A DNA stretch of 64,000 bases from Emydura subglobosa (Eukaryota > Chordata > Testudines > Chelidae). The position numbers and the translations under genes are program-made. Below the pieces are notes generated by a model. It was not told where the DNA came from. It worked only from the letters and a program-made list of their open reading frames with translations, and did not search any database. Shown here in pieces: positions 45,483 through 57,500 of the stretch. Positions within the stretch are counted from its first letter, which is position 1; every line of letters begins with the position of its first letter. The DNA lies in contig ML679954.1 of assembly GCA_007922225.1 (NCBI GenBank), positions 22,713,003-22,777,002 of the forward strand. The letters are read 5' to 3'.

Positions 45483-48400
45483 TTTCTAGAAATACTAGAA
45501 GACAAAGTAGCTCAGTATGTCTGCTCTTTTTTAGATATCATTTCCTTCTCAGGTTGTCCAGTGAGCACATCTAGACTTTTTTTTTTTGCTCCAGTTGCCT
45601 TGCGTGGCACCTTATTATTTACTTTTTATTACCTAAGTTTATAAAATGATTCTGCCCAAGTTTTCTAGTTACACCTACTTTCCTCATTTGTAGGTTACAT
45701 CCCCCAAATTTTGGTATCTTTATCAGTATAAAATATGTAATGCTCCATTAACTTTATTGAGCACTTGCATCGTTTTGAATATATTGGCTAGATTTCTTTG
45801 AAGTCTTATTTTCTAGCAAGTCCAACTCCCTTGACCTCTACTCATAAGATTCTTCAGAGCAGGTATCCCTTTTGTTGTCTTATGTTGAGTACAGTCTTAC
45901 ACGAATCTTAGGGACATTTTTACTGCAGTTAAGTGATGATTTAATACTATAGAATCAAGTTGTTTGTATACGATGAGACTGGGAGACAAAACCAAGTAAG
46001 GAGTAAGTTTCTGTGGTGTTGCCTTGAATTCTTTGGAATGAGAGAATGTAATGTCAAAGATGAGTTACTAAAAAGGAAATACAATACACTGTACAAAAGT
46101 GGTGGATTTTTTTCTAGAAGGTTTATAAACTGGTGGATGCCCACTCATTTCTGAGGCTGGTGAATGGAAAACCTTTTTAATAACCATGACCACATGGCTT
46201 CTTAGATAATCTGGATAGTTCTGGTGAAGAAGGCATTTGAATAATAGTCCTGGACTTAGTTTGTTAGATTCACAAATGGACTTCCTACTTACAACACAGT
46301 AAGTGTGGACAGTTTTGGATTTGAAGGACTACACAGTACATTAGACCTCTGAGGTAAAAAGGATGTGATGAGATCAATTAAAACTAGGAGGATTTGTTGA
46401 GTCAAATAGCCTTTTTTTGTTCCTAAAATTCCTGTGTCTTAATTTGATCTGACCAAATAATTTGCAGGAATAATTTGCTGAAAGAATTTAGCCTTTTCCC
46501 CCTGTTTGTTACTTCTGTATTGTCTATTAGCAGATTGTAAGTTCTCGCAAATATAATAATTATTCACATTGAATAATTTAAAAAAAACTATGGATTGATT
46601 TTCAACAGTTTACTATGTGTATGCAGTATCTGATATTCGGTTAGTTGTTAGACTGTTTTCAGTGGAAAGCAAGAAGTCTCTGTTTAGACTTGGTTTCAGA
46701 TTTAGGTGAAATTTTGGATTTTGAGTTTTGAAGATGAAGCAGGATTTATTTCAAATGTGCCAGAGTTCTGTAAGTTGTTTACATGAACTCTTAGTTCATG
46801 CTATCAACAGTGAGACTAGATTTGGAAAACAGGTCCTTTCTAGCTTTAAATCTAATTTAGAACCAAAAGTGTAGGGAAGATTCACATTTAGGGGTTTAAA
46901 TTCAAACCTGTATGGAATTCAGGGTGGTTTGGATTTGAAATTCAAGTTAACAGACCACATCTCCTAGAAATCAACATTTTAGATGAAAAATATAATTTTA
47001 AATACAATGCACTGGAACAGTTTACTAAGTGAATGTTCTAAATGCAGCCTCCTTTGAAGCATGAAGAGCTAACAAAGTGTGCTTGTTGTCTAAAGCTCAT
47101 CTTAGTATTGTGTCACAGACAAAGCTGTAGAGAAATGACCATCTAAGATGGGGTTTAGGAGACAAAGTCTTCTCTGGAGGGACTTCATGCTATCATAAAA
47201 CGTTTTTTAAACATGAAAAATGGACTGAATAGCTTTATGTGAATATTTTAATGTGAATAAGCTTCCAGAACATTTCTGAGATTGTAGCCTGCATTCTAAA
47301 TCCCCTCAGATGACTTGAAAAGTAGGCATCAGTTGTACCCGCATTAGATATTTAAATTTAAACTTCTGCAAGATAAAGGAAATAAAATAAAATGTAAGAC
47401 TGATGTGAAAATAGACAATGTTTGAAATACCAATCACATCCGCTCCCATGGCTTTTTTAAAAGTCAGAGTCACATTAGTTTTAAATTGTATTTTGTATGT
47501 CTGAATCTCTTCTCTAATGGGTGAAGAGACATAAGGAGGTTCAGTCAGGCTAAACATTGTGGAACCTGGTATGCTCATTTACAGCCATTCATTAGCATGT
47601 AAGGTGATACTAGCCCAGGTAAATTATTGTTCATGATACATTTCATAGTAAAACCATTTAAAATATGTTCACATACCTCATTCTTTTTGTTTTGTTCCTA
47701 CTCTAGCTTGAAAATGGTTTACTGGCAAGGTTTCAATTATCTCAGTCTTAGGTTTACTGAGATGGTCCTTCTATTGTCCTTTTGATACTCCTTCCCCTTG
47801 AAGAAACCAGTGTAAAAATGCTTTGTAATTACTTCCATCCCCCAAGACCCTAGTCACCCTTTGTCTGGTGCTTAGAGACCGTATTATGGAATGTGTGATT
47901 GCAGAATCTTGACTCAGTCACTGGCAGTGGGAATTAAGCTCACAGTTTCTAGGTCAAGTCATACAATAATGTGTAAAGATGCAGTGGTAGCAGCTTTTAT
48001 TCATCTCTGGTTTCCCAACTGTTTATCTTTTTCATGACTTCTTTCTTACTTCCATAGGCATCCTGGCACTTGTGCTTTCAGTAAAACCTATTATGGCTTG
48101 TGTGAGTAAGTAGTGTAAATATGGGGCTTCTTGAGGAGCATGGAGGCTTATAAATCATTATCCAGGGAGAACAGAGTAAGGGTTGGTCCGATATTCTTTA
48201 TTCATCATTATGGAACGGAATGTGGAGGGAAGAAAGGAGAATGCTGCAAAGAAAACCCTCCTTTGATATGTGTTTAATGATCAAAATGTACTGCTCCCTA
48301 AAGTTGAAGTCATCGCTTTATATCCCTTTGGTGTTCAGTGTGACAACAGGGGGCATGATGAATTCTTTTAGTCTAAATGGGAATGTCTTATATTATCTGA

Positions 48401-49780
48401 TCAGAACTCAATTGCAATCTGGCAGTCATTAAAGTCTACATATTGTAAAGTGTTTCTGGTTACATTTTTAACTTGATTCCTGGAGTTGGAATCAAACCAC
48501 AGTCTTCTAAAGTGGCAGTTTGTACATCACATACAGACTTCTCAAAGGGTCAGTGAATTATAGCAATTTATGTATGACTGCAATTTATGACTGAGGTACA
48601 TCTGCAAAATGAGATGATGCAATGGGGAGAATTTGGACCCAAGAAACGTACTTTTCTTCTAGCCTTTCAGTGTTCTGCACATATAATTAGTACTTATGTG
48701 TGCAAGTGAGTGTGAGTGGGACATTGGGAATGAGGTGGGTAGGACTCAGTGGAAATGTATTTTATTCTTATTATTTGTATAGAGCTATAAGTACTCTGCA
48801 GGGTGGTCATAAAGGCAAAGAATAGTGGAGAAGCTTGCATGTGTCTTTGTTACATGTGAGCTGTGGATAAACAGAGGGGTGTTTTGTCTCCTGGGCTTCA
48901 GCACCCTTCACCAGCCCTATACTCATTTAAAACATTATTTTTGACAGAAGAAAAAAAAGGACAACATAAACGCTTCATAGAATAAAAAACCCAGCAGTTG
49001 AGGAAGTTTTTTTTTTAAACCTTTGAAAGGTTAGAAGCTGAAATTTAGGGATAGCCTTGGAACCCCGAACAAGACTAGATTATAAAATACAATGTGTTCC
49101 ACTTGGCGGATCAATGCAGAGATGAGAATTTTTACAGAAGTTCCACTAACAAATAAAGTTTTAGGACGTCACATCATAGAAAAGATGCTGACAGGATAAC
49201 CTCTCCATGAAAAAAGCAAGAGTTACTTTTATATAGTGCATATCACATGCAGAGTTTTAAACCAAAGCACTTTAGAAAGGCATTGACTAGATCCAATAGA
49301 ATGCATTGGTTGTGGCGTTCTGCACTTAGAAATATCTCTCACACAGTCTTCAAGATTACAGGTTTCTTGGAAATGAAGGTCAGGATTCACATTAAGGTTA
49401 AGCCTTAGGCTTTTACGAAAGAGTAATGGTATCTCTAATGTCCATGTGAACAGCCACTAGAGGCAGGCAGAGGAGATCTCAGTGTAAAGTCTCCACTGAA
49501 AGTCAGAGTGCCATTAAAAATAATGTACAATCTGAGAACCCTGCCTCCCTGTGGTGAAAAATGTAGCAACATAGGCAGTGCCACTTGACAGTGGTGATGG
49601 TTTGAAATGTATAGGCACACAAGTGAATAGAGAAATTATTGTATCAGGTAAATGAGCCCAAAGCATGCCAGCAGTTGTCAATGTACCTTAGTGCTTTGAT
49701 ACCCCATGTGTTCTTCTAAGGCCAGCCTTTCCAGTGTGACTGGCAAGGCACATTGGAAAAAGGATTTGTAAGACACGTGG
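45483..49780. other. Anonymous AT-rich DNA
   Basis: No gene is recognised. Frames are at most 90 codons (47306-47578 minus) without motifs. The stretch 46.68-46.95 kb is rich in 'gaaattttggatttt'-like wording and could be a relic of an AT-rich DNA transposon, but no ends are visible. Confidence 0.4.
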
Positions 49781-49784
49781 GATC

Positions 49785-49985
49785 AAACTCTGCCCATTGC
49801 TTCACCTGCGCAACCCTTATATAGTCAATGGACCTAATTCTTATTTGCACTATGGCCCCTTTACACCATTGTGGCAATTGCCTTACAGTGGGTGTACCTA
49901 ATTTATACCCATTTTAAGGGCCCTTATCACTACTAAAGCAGTATAAAGCAACCTTAGTGTAAATGAGAAACAGCTCCAATATACA
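49785..49985. repeat. Degenerate palindromic repeat
   Basis: 'catagtcaatggacctaat'-like core wording ('atatagtcaatggacctaat') and 'tttacaccattgtggcaatt' facing 'cagtgggtgtacctaattta' form partly inverted arms. This is a long, decayed foldback repeat. Confidence 0.4.
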
Positions 49986-49989
49986 GACC

Positions 49990-52310
49990 TTCAGGGCTTG
50001 ACCGTGTCTGTAAGACTGGTCTTGCTAGGAGTGGTGTAGAGCCATCTTACCTTAATGGAAGCTCTGAAAGGCATTGTGAGGTGCAAACTCTCTAGATGCA
50101 GAAGGTGGAGGGCAGCTGCTACTACCACCTTTAAGGGGCTGCATCATGTACACTCAACCGCTGGCTGGTGTAGAGGTGGCAGGACAATAGCCCCCCTTGC
50201 TGCCCATCACCTTTGGGATCCATATAGTTTCTAGAAACACTACCCAGGAACAGTGTTTATAATAAAGGTAGTGGATTGCGGCCAGCACCTGCTTGGGGCA
50301 CTCTGAAGGGGTTTACAGACTATACACTAAACAAGAGCCAGGCATGCAGCAGTACTGGGCCAGGAATGCCTTGCCCCTGAGCAGCTGCAGGGTATGCTCA
50401 AGGTGAAGGGACAGTTTAAAAGGGCATGGGTAGGCCACAGGCAAAGGAATGATAGGCTGTACCAGGAAGTGAGGCTGATGCCTAGAGCTGTGGGAAGAGT
50501 GACTAGGCCATTCTGGAAGCAGGGCACCATATCCCTGGTTTCCCCCGCCTCCTCCTTTTGAGTTGGGAACTCACGAGAGGCCCCAAAGGAGGGGATGATG
50601 TCCCCCTGGCAGACTGTGCTAATACTGCTAAGATTGTGACCATGGATGGTCCTTAAATGGAGATTCAGCAGCCTGGCAGGAAACACCCCACTGGGGAGTG
50701 TAACTTTGGGGGGAAACAATGAGCGGTCCAGACGCTGCAACATCTCTTTAAGGCCCTGGGTCAGGATCTGGTTGAGTGGGAGGCCCCAGGTCCCCTTCCC
50801 TACTCCCACTCCCCTCCGTTTGTGAGAGAACGCCCAAATAGGGAGGAAGGGACATACAGCAGGGACTGATGCTGGCTAGGCCAGCTGGACATCAGATTGA
50901 CCTACTACAGGCACACGAGTGGCGGATGGTGTGTGGCACCCTACTTCTGCCTTGTGCACTCATGCAGGGCCTGCTGCAGTCAGGTCCATTCAAACTTGCC
51001 TCCAAATATGGGTAAGTTACTACCGTTTTGGAGTATGTTTTTGAACTATCTACCTTCTTCCCAAAAATGCCCACAAACGTGTCCTTCCATCTGACAGAGA
51101 ATGCTACATATATCAACCTGATGCAGAGTTAAACCCCACAGTACTGACTTGCAGTCTGCATGTTTTGATTGTTTTTAAAGTGACACCTATTTTTGAATTA
51201 GGACCAGAGTGAAAAGATTTATACGTGGCTGCTAACATTTAAATATATTGTGGTTGAATTTAGTTAAAAAGGGACAAAAGCTCACTCTTTTTTAGTAAGT
51301 CCTATGTCTCCTAGGAGACTGGTGTCATTTAGATAGTATTCCATGAATGTCTAGAATGTGATGGTTTTCCAGCTGCATTCTGTGGATCACTGCTAGTCCA
51401 TGGTGGTCCATCTGTTATAATAGTGATTAGAGAAGCATGCATTAATCCTCAGGCAATTACATTTTGCTAATTGTATTCCAGGGACTTTTTAGAGGCAGCA
51501 CTTTTTCTTTTCCCAATTAAATTCAAAATATCAAGCCCATGGTTGCACCTACCATTATATCTTTCGCTGTTGGGTGCTTTTTTTGATGGAACTTCAGCCT
51601 TCATCAAACTTATCCAAAATGGAGGAGCTAGCAAACACACAGGAAGACAGAATCAAGCTGCAAAATGACTTGGAAAGATTAAAGTAGGGATTCATAAATG
51701 AAAAATGTTATACTCAGGGAGAGGAAATAAACAGCACAGATACACGGACATAACCAAGCACAGGAACATTAATTACATCTTGTCTCCTTAACTATCCTAC
51801 TTTTTTACATAACAAAGCAGTATGGTTACCTCTGGGAAGGTGGCAAGCTGTGACTGAGGGTTCAGAAGAGAAGGTAGTCATAAGAAGATGTATACTTTAA
51901 GAAGTGACCCATGATATGAAAAAGTCCTGAGAACACTTACCTTCTTGATTCAGGGATCATGTCTCTTATGCTTGAACTGCAAAGAAGACACTCATCCTCA
52001 TCATTTGTGTTAAGAGTCTGACTTGAGTGGAGAAAAGCAAGAATGAGTAATGAAACTTAACATTGAAATTCAAGTCTGAAATTTTGTCCTTAACGCAGTT
52101 TATTGGGTCTTAGAGATTTCTCTGGTGGCTTTAGTTCAGCTTTCTGCCAGCTTGTAGAGTTTTAAATAAAAGAATAGAGAACTGCAGGCAGATACTTTTC
52201 TATGCTCTCACAATTCTAATAAAATGTATTGGTAAAATCTGCATAAAAATGAAAGGGGAAAGAAAGGAAATGGAACTGATAGAGGAAAAAGAAATGAGGC
52301 AGTTAGAGAA
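49990..52310. other. Anonymous DNA, GC-richer at 50.0-51.0 kb
   Basis: A GC-rich segment holds the longest frame of the window that lacks a match, 50327-50809 on the minus strand (160 codons). The predicted peptide has no domain I recognise and is Leu/Pro/Ser-rich, as GC-rich non-coding DNA often is. I see no start context, splice sites or conserved motif, so it is not annotated as a gene. A decayed repeat is equally possible. Confidence 0.3.
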
Positions 52311-52314
52311 GAAT

Positions 52315-52440
52315 GCAAGCCCTTTGGAACAGACTGTCTCTTGCTGTGTATTTATACAAAGCCCTAGCCCATAAGGCCCATGATCTCTGCTGTGGCCTCG
52401 AGGTGCCACTTTAATAAAAATAATTAAATCAAAAGAGTAA
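52315..52440 (+). mobile_element. L2/L3-like LINE 3' tail
   Basis: 'tttggaacagactgtctctt', 'tttatacaaagccctagccc', 'ataaggcccatgatctctgc', 'tgtggcctcgaggtgccact' and a terminal 'taataaaaataattaaa' match the tail at 43838-43996. The minus-strand frame 52200-52409 is a shadow. Confidence 0.65.
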
Positions 52441-54945
52441 TGAGGACAAATAAGAAAATGAATGAGGAAAAGAGGTAAGGAAGAGGTGAAAGAGTACTAG
52501 GAAATATGAAGTAGATAGCATTAGAGAGAGCTTATGACCTTAATCAGAACTTCTTGAAATTTCACAGAACCAGATTCCCAAAACCTGAGCTGTGCTTGGA
52601 ATAGTTCAGGTGGCATTTATTGGAGGTGCAAAAGTGGCTGAAAGCTACCTTTACATATTCTGTCCTAGTGCCAATCTCCCCTCTGGATTTGTACGCTATT
52701 TTGATTTGTGACAGCTGATAGCCTGAAGGGGCCATTCTAACACCTGGAGTTCATTGGGTCATAAAGGAGCCAGGTAAGATGTCCCTTTCCCCGACTTAAC
52801 CTTCTGTGCTGGGGGTCAGGTGGTGATTCCCCTAGGTTGGGAGAATTTTCCTTTGGCCATCTAAGCTGACTTTAATGCAAAGCTGGGGTCAGCATCTTTT
52901 AGGGATCTCTCAACCACAGTGCATTGTAAGAATATGGATTGCGGTTAAGATCTAAGTAATAATCTGACCACAATTAAACCCAGAATTTTTATACACTGGT
53001 TACACTTCAAACTTAAAGCACCCGGAGTATTTCCCAGTAATGTGATTTCAAAGAATATCCTCTGAATTTATGGTTTATGTCTTAAGAGTACACTATACCT
53101 TGTTTAAATTTAATAGAGGCTCATCTGACATATTAGATGATATATGCACACTCTTTAAACCCATTAAGGCAGGATGACAAATTTTAGAAAAAGTGGCTGC
53201 CCTATAATTTTAATTAGTCTTCTGGCAGCAAAAGCTTGTTTCATGAGCTAAATTGTTTGAGAATACTAGCTTCATAACAGTGGCAGCCCCCCTTTGATAA
53301 CGTTTGGGTAAGACATGACTGCATTAAATAAGTACAATGTTTGTGTTCAATAAAGTAAGATGCATGCTCTATGTAACAGATAATGTTCTGACATCTTCAA
53401 AATGTAAACTTAAAGACTGACCTACAATCATCTGGAGTAACTCACTTCATTGAAGTAAATGGATATAAAACAAGCTTAAGTGGAAACAGAGCCAGGCTCA
53501 TGGTTCTTTGATCATGTATTTCAGAGGATGCATTAGCTAATGGTAGAGTAGGTGAACATTATACACGATGTAAATATAATAGATGAACTCATTGCCCAGC
53601 TTCTGCCAGTGGAATCCAGACGGAAATCCTCAAGCAAATGAAAATGTTCCCTGGTGGGGGCCACAGAAGCAGAAGTTGCTGGCATGCATGGCCTTATTGA
53701 GGTGCTTTGTGCAGCCCAGGGTGTGGCAGGGCCTTGCTGGAGAGAAGGATATGGTTGATTCATCACACCTTGGGAGGAACCTCTGATGACTGGGGGAGAA
53801 GGAGCTATGGATTCCTTATTTCCTCAGGGTAAACAACTGCTGAGGTGGAATTGGCCCCACAAGGGCAGAAGGTGCAGATTGCAAATTGTGATTAGAGTGG
53901 AGAAGGGTGCTGTATGCTGATGTGGTATCATGATAGGCTTTGATTTCGTCAGATCTTGCATGCTGACTAGGACCAGGCCTGGCTAGTTCTTAGTCTGTTC
54001 CTTTAAGGAAAACCCAGCGTACTGCTGAAAGTTATTTTATAGTAATGTTCTTTATTCAACAATATTAGGATGACAATCTTGTGAGCACCTTGCTCCAGAG
54101 GGTTCAAAATATCCTAAGCAGTATGGCATTTCAGTAGTGCTGTTTCTCTCCTGACTGGCAGATTGATGTGCAGCGTTGTGTGTGTGTGGGAATCCAGTAC
54201 GCCCAATAGTACATGTTCTCAAGTTTTGGCTCTAAAATCTTATATGGTAATTTTACACAAGTGTATTGACTCAGTGGTATTACCTTTGTTTTACAGTGAT
54301 GTAAGTGAAAGGAGACACAGCATTACCTCCAATTTAAACATTAGTGATCTGGTGCATATTATTTGTGATGACATTAATAGTGGGCACAGCACATTAATGT
54401 GAGCTCATATTGAAGCGCTACTAATAATCAAGACAGAGCTTTTTTTAAAGTTGTGAGCATACCACTGTAGTATATAATTAAGTGTATGGTAGCTGTTATT
54501 GGTTTTAATTCAAAGGCATGATCTTTTTTGTTTATTGTGACATCAGAATGTACTATAATCACATTGAAAAGCAGTGCTTGTCATGTCCTATTGCTTAATT
54601 ATGGAAAAGTACTATATGACTTCAGGTGGTGCTGATTGAAGTAATTAGTACAAAATTATATCCGGATACTATTAAAAAGTGTAAAATATTTACAATTCTC
54701 TACATAATTACAAGAATCAGGCTTTAAACACCAATTAAAAAAAAAAAAAAAAAATTTCACTGATTTACGTTTGCACAGTTTGCAGTTAGGAAAATATGAC
54801 AGGGCTCCATTGAGCACTTGCTAGGTGGCTATGTTGCAATGCACTTTTATGTACATGGTGCATGTTTGTTTAAAATGAGAATATTCTTAAACAGGCACTG
54901 TCAAGTACTTTATAAATAATTGTGAATTGTGAAAGTTGGTCTTGA
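52441..54945. other. Anonymous AT-rich DNA
   Basis: No gene is recognised. The GC-richer stretch 53.58-53.80 kb has small frames on both strands without motifs. An A18 run lies at 54737-54754. Confidence 0.4.
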
Positions 54946-54949
54946 TTCT

Positions 54950-55065
54950 CCTCTCAGTTACACAATATTTACAAAGCTGTATCTCCATTGGCTTCAGTTG
55001 AGTTACTCCTGACTAACACCAGCATCAACACCAAGTCCAAACAGGCTGTGGTTTATGTTGTACTG
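54950..55065. repeat. Degenerate palindromic repeat
   Basis: 'cttgattctcctctcagtta' and 'gagttactcctgactaacac' are foldback-class landmarks around 'ctccattggcttcagttgag'. It is decayed, and the ends are approximate. Confidence 0.4.
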
Positions 55066-55656
55066 AAGGCTTGACTATCCTTTTCCCCTGATTGTTTATC
55101 CTTCTTTCCACTTGGAAAGCATTGACTGTCTCCAGAAGTCTTTTAGAGATGAATATTACTTAAAATGGTCCCATTCCCAAAAGACAAAAACCTGAGGCCT
55201 GTGCAGGCCTTTTACTTCCATGGTGGAAGTTCTACACTGATCTGAGAGCACATCCCAGGCTGACACACAAGGGGATAACAATATTGCCAGCCCCAAGCAT
55301 TCAAAAAATAATCATTCAGACCCCCAAGAATCAAGAGATTTTAGAAAAATACGTTTTGGGTTCTTATTTGCCTTCTGGGTTTTGAGCCTTTAGGGTGCAC
55401 TTGGGTCACACATTCCAGCTTTTCCTTGCAACCATAAGGGCTAAAAAGACTTATTTAAATTAAAATTGAGAATCTCATAAAATAACATGATTCCATGAGC
55501 TGGAACTTAAAAAAACACAACAAAAAACCCCCACCAAATAGTGCAAAACTCATTATAAAATCGTGAGCTTTGGCAGCACTGGAACAGCCACTTCTTGGAC
55601 CCAGCTTTCAGAAATAAGCTACTTGCCACTTCCCCTTCACCTCTACCATTTTGACT

Positions 55657-55911
55657 TCAGTCTCTCTCTAGTGTCTCCTGCACTGATGGGTTTCTTTCTT
55701 TCCCCAGTGTGATAGTCTCAGACAGAGCTCCATATGCAACAGGCATTAGTAGGGGAGTGAGACTGGGCAGGCAGGGGAAACTCACTGCTTTTTCCTTGAT
55801 CACATCAACATTTGCATCTCCCAGCATGATGTCCATGTAGGCGTCATGCATTGCTGCTTGAATTTTTGTTGTATAGGGGCACCAGAACTCTGTTTTCTTC
55901 TGGTGTAACAA
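55657..55911 (-). CDS. Hypothetical 84-codon open frame
   Basis: An uninterrupted minus-strand frame encodes a peptide of balanced composition: a charged start, an Asp/Val/Lys-rich middle and a charged C-terminus. It looks more protein-like than the other short frames in this window. No family is recognised, and there is no signal peptide or membrane segment. It may be a fragment of a decayed transposon gene or processed pseudogene, or simply chance. No flanking exon sites were found that I would trust. Confidence 0.15.
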   Translation of the reverse strand: MLHQKKTEFWCPYTTKIQAAMHDAYMDIMLGDANVDVIKEKAVSFPCLPSLTPLLMPVAYGALSETITLGKERNPSVQETLERD

Positions 55912-57235
55912 TATGCTCTAGGCATTTGTGAATCTTTGTTTCCTTGCTTGAGTGTCATGTAGCAGCTGGCATGTTCAGTCTTGAGGTAACTTCCCCAGTA
56001 TTGTAAATTATATTTTAGTATGTTCTAGCCCCAGTTTGTTTCACTCATTCAGTAAATTCTGGCTTCGTTCTGAAACATTCCTCCTTGGCATCAGCCTCAC
56101 TAAGGAAAGAAATGAGGCCCTAAACTCATTCTGAAGAAATTCACTATAGCAGATGAAATGAACTGGAGGTAATAGCCCAAGTGTGCACTAAGGGTTAAAT
56201 CCTCCCCCTTGGGCCCAGCTTAATAGTGAGCTTGGTGCCGGGGTTCTGTGGGAACTTGAGATGCAATCCTCTCTCTGCAGGCCACATTTGTCCAAAGGTT
56301 GCACTAAACTCCACTACTCCTTTGTTCTTATACCATGTGGGTAAGTAGTGGCAACTGCACTTGCACTGTTCCCATTTCTCTGAGCCCTGCCCTGCCAAAC
56401 CTATCTTGCACAATACTGCACAGGGAGTCCCTAAGTTTTCATGATAAACAGGGTCAAACCACTTTCATAGGCTCCACAAATCGAGGTTCGAGATTGGTCC
56501 CTAAGGCAATATTTTTAATCTGAATGCATATACTAGTTGTTTGGATGCTATTAAGAAATATATCCAGTGCATGTTCATGCTTGATTACCACACACAACTG
56601 TTCCCAAATTAGGACGTTTTAATTCACTCCTTGTAGGTTGTTAGGCAGGAGAATGCAATGTGTTTTACTGCAAAAACTTTACTTTTAAAACTATTGAAAT
56701 TGATTAAGTGATGGGATAATGTAAATTATGCAATGAATTATACTTTATTACAGTCACTCATCAGGATTCTCAGTAGCCAGTCAAATCACTTGATTTCCAA
56801 AACCCACTTTCTACATTTTAAAAAGACAACATCACTGTGTCATTCCATGACGTACAGATATTTTTAAGAGCTGAGCACTCCGAAAACAGTTTTGGTTCCT
56901 CCCTCTACTTTCATAAGCAGACAAACACGAATGGACTTGACTGAGTCATGCAGCCCAACGGAGTGTGGAGTGGGAGCTGGAGGGCCATTTAACTGACCCT
57001 GAGATGCCCTCTAGCAAGTGCATATACTTCCCAACCTCAAACGGTGTTAGGACCCAACTAAAAACAAACCAACCTTGAGCTGGTTGGAATATTTATTGAA
57101 AGTAAGAGGAATAGCCTTTAGCTGTGAGGGAACAAACCCAGTCAGACTCTGTGTAGTATCAGAAATACCTTCTGTATCTCTGATGAACCAATAATTGCCA
57201 TGCTGAACTACCGTATTTGTAATACTGCCTTCTTG
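55912..57235. other. Anonymous AT-rich DNA
   Basis: No gene is recognised. The frame 56195-56413 (minus) has no family resemblance. Confidence 0.4.
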
Positions 57236-57239
57236 CTCT

Positions 57240-57500
57240 ATCCACTTCTGTCCTATTCAAATGACAACTTATCCAAAATCATGCAGCTTATTTGATCTTT
57301 AGTTGCACATGCTTCTCTAATGCAGCTCTTAAGACCTTTCAGTAGTTCCTGATTCAATCTTGACACATTCACCCTGGCATGTAAGGCCTTTCATGACAGA
57401 ATGCCTTTTTACCTGCATACTATGGCTTCTGTTTATACATCTACTCAGACTTTGTGCTCAGTTTCTGGTTTATTTTTAGAACTTATATTTTTACCATTTG
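57240..57500 (+). mobile_element. Possible L2-like LINE remnant
   Basis: 'ctggcatgtaaggcctttca' followed by 'tgacagaatgcctttttacc' and 'tgcatactatggcttctgtt' resembles the 3' coding and UTR part of L2/L3 LINEs, around the segment that usually reads 'aaggcccttcatgac'. It is very diverged, and no reading frame or ends are visible. Confidence 0.3.

Noticed and set aside
50327..50809. 160-codon minus-strand open frame, the longest in the window
   Set aside because: It lies in a GC-rich patch where stops are rare. The peptide is Leu/Pro/Ser-rich with no recognisable domain, and there is no splice or promoter context.
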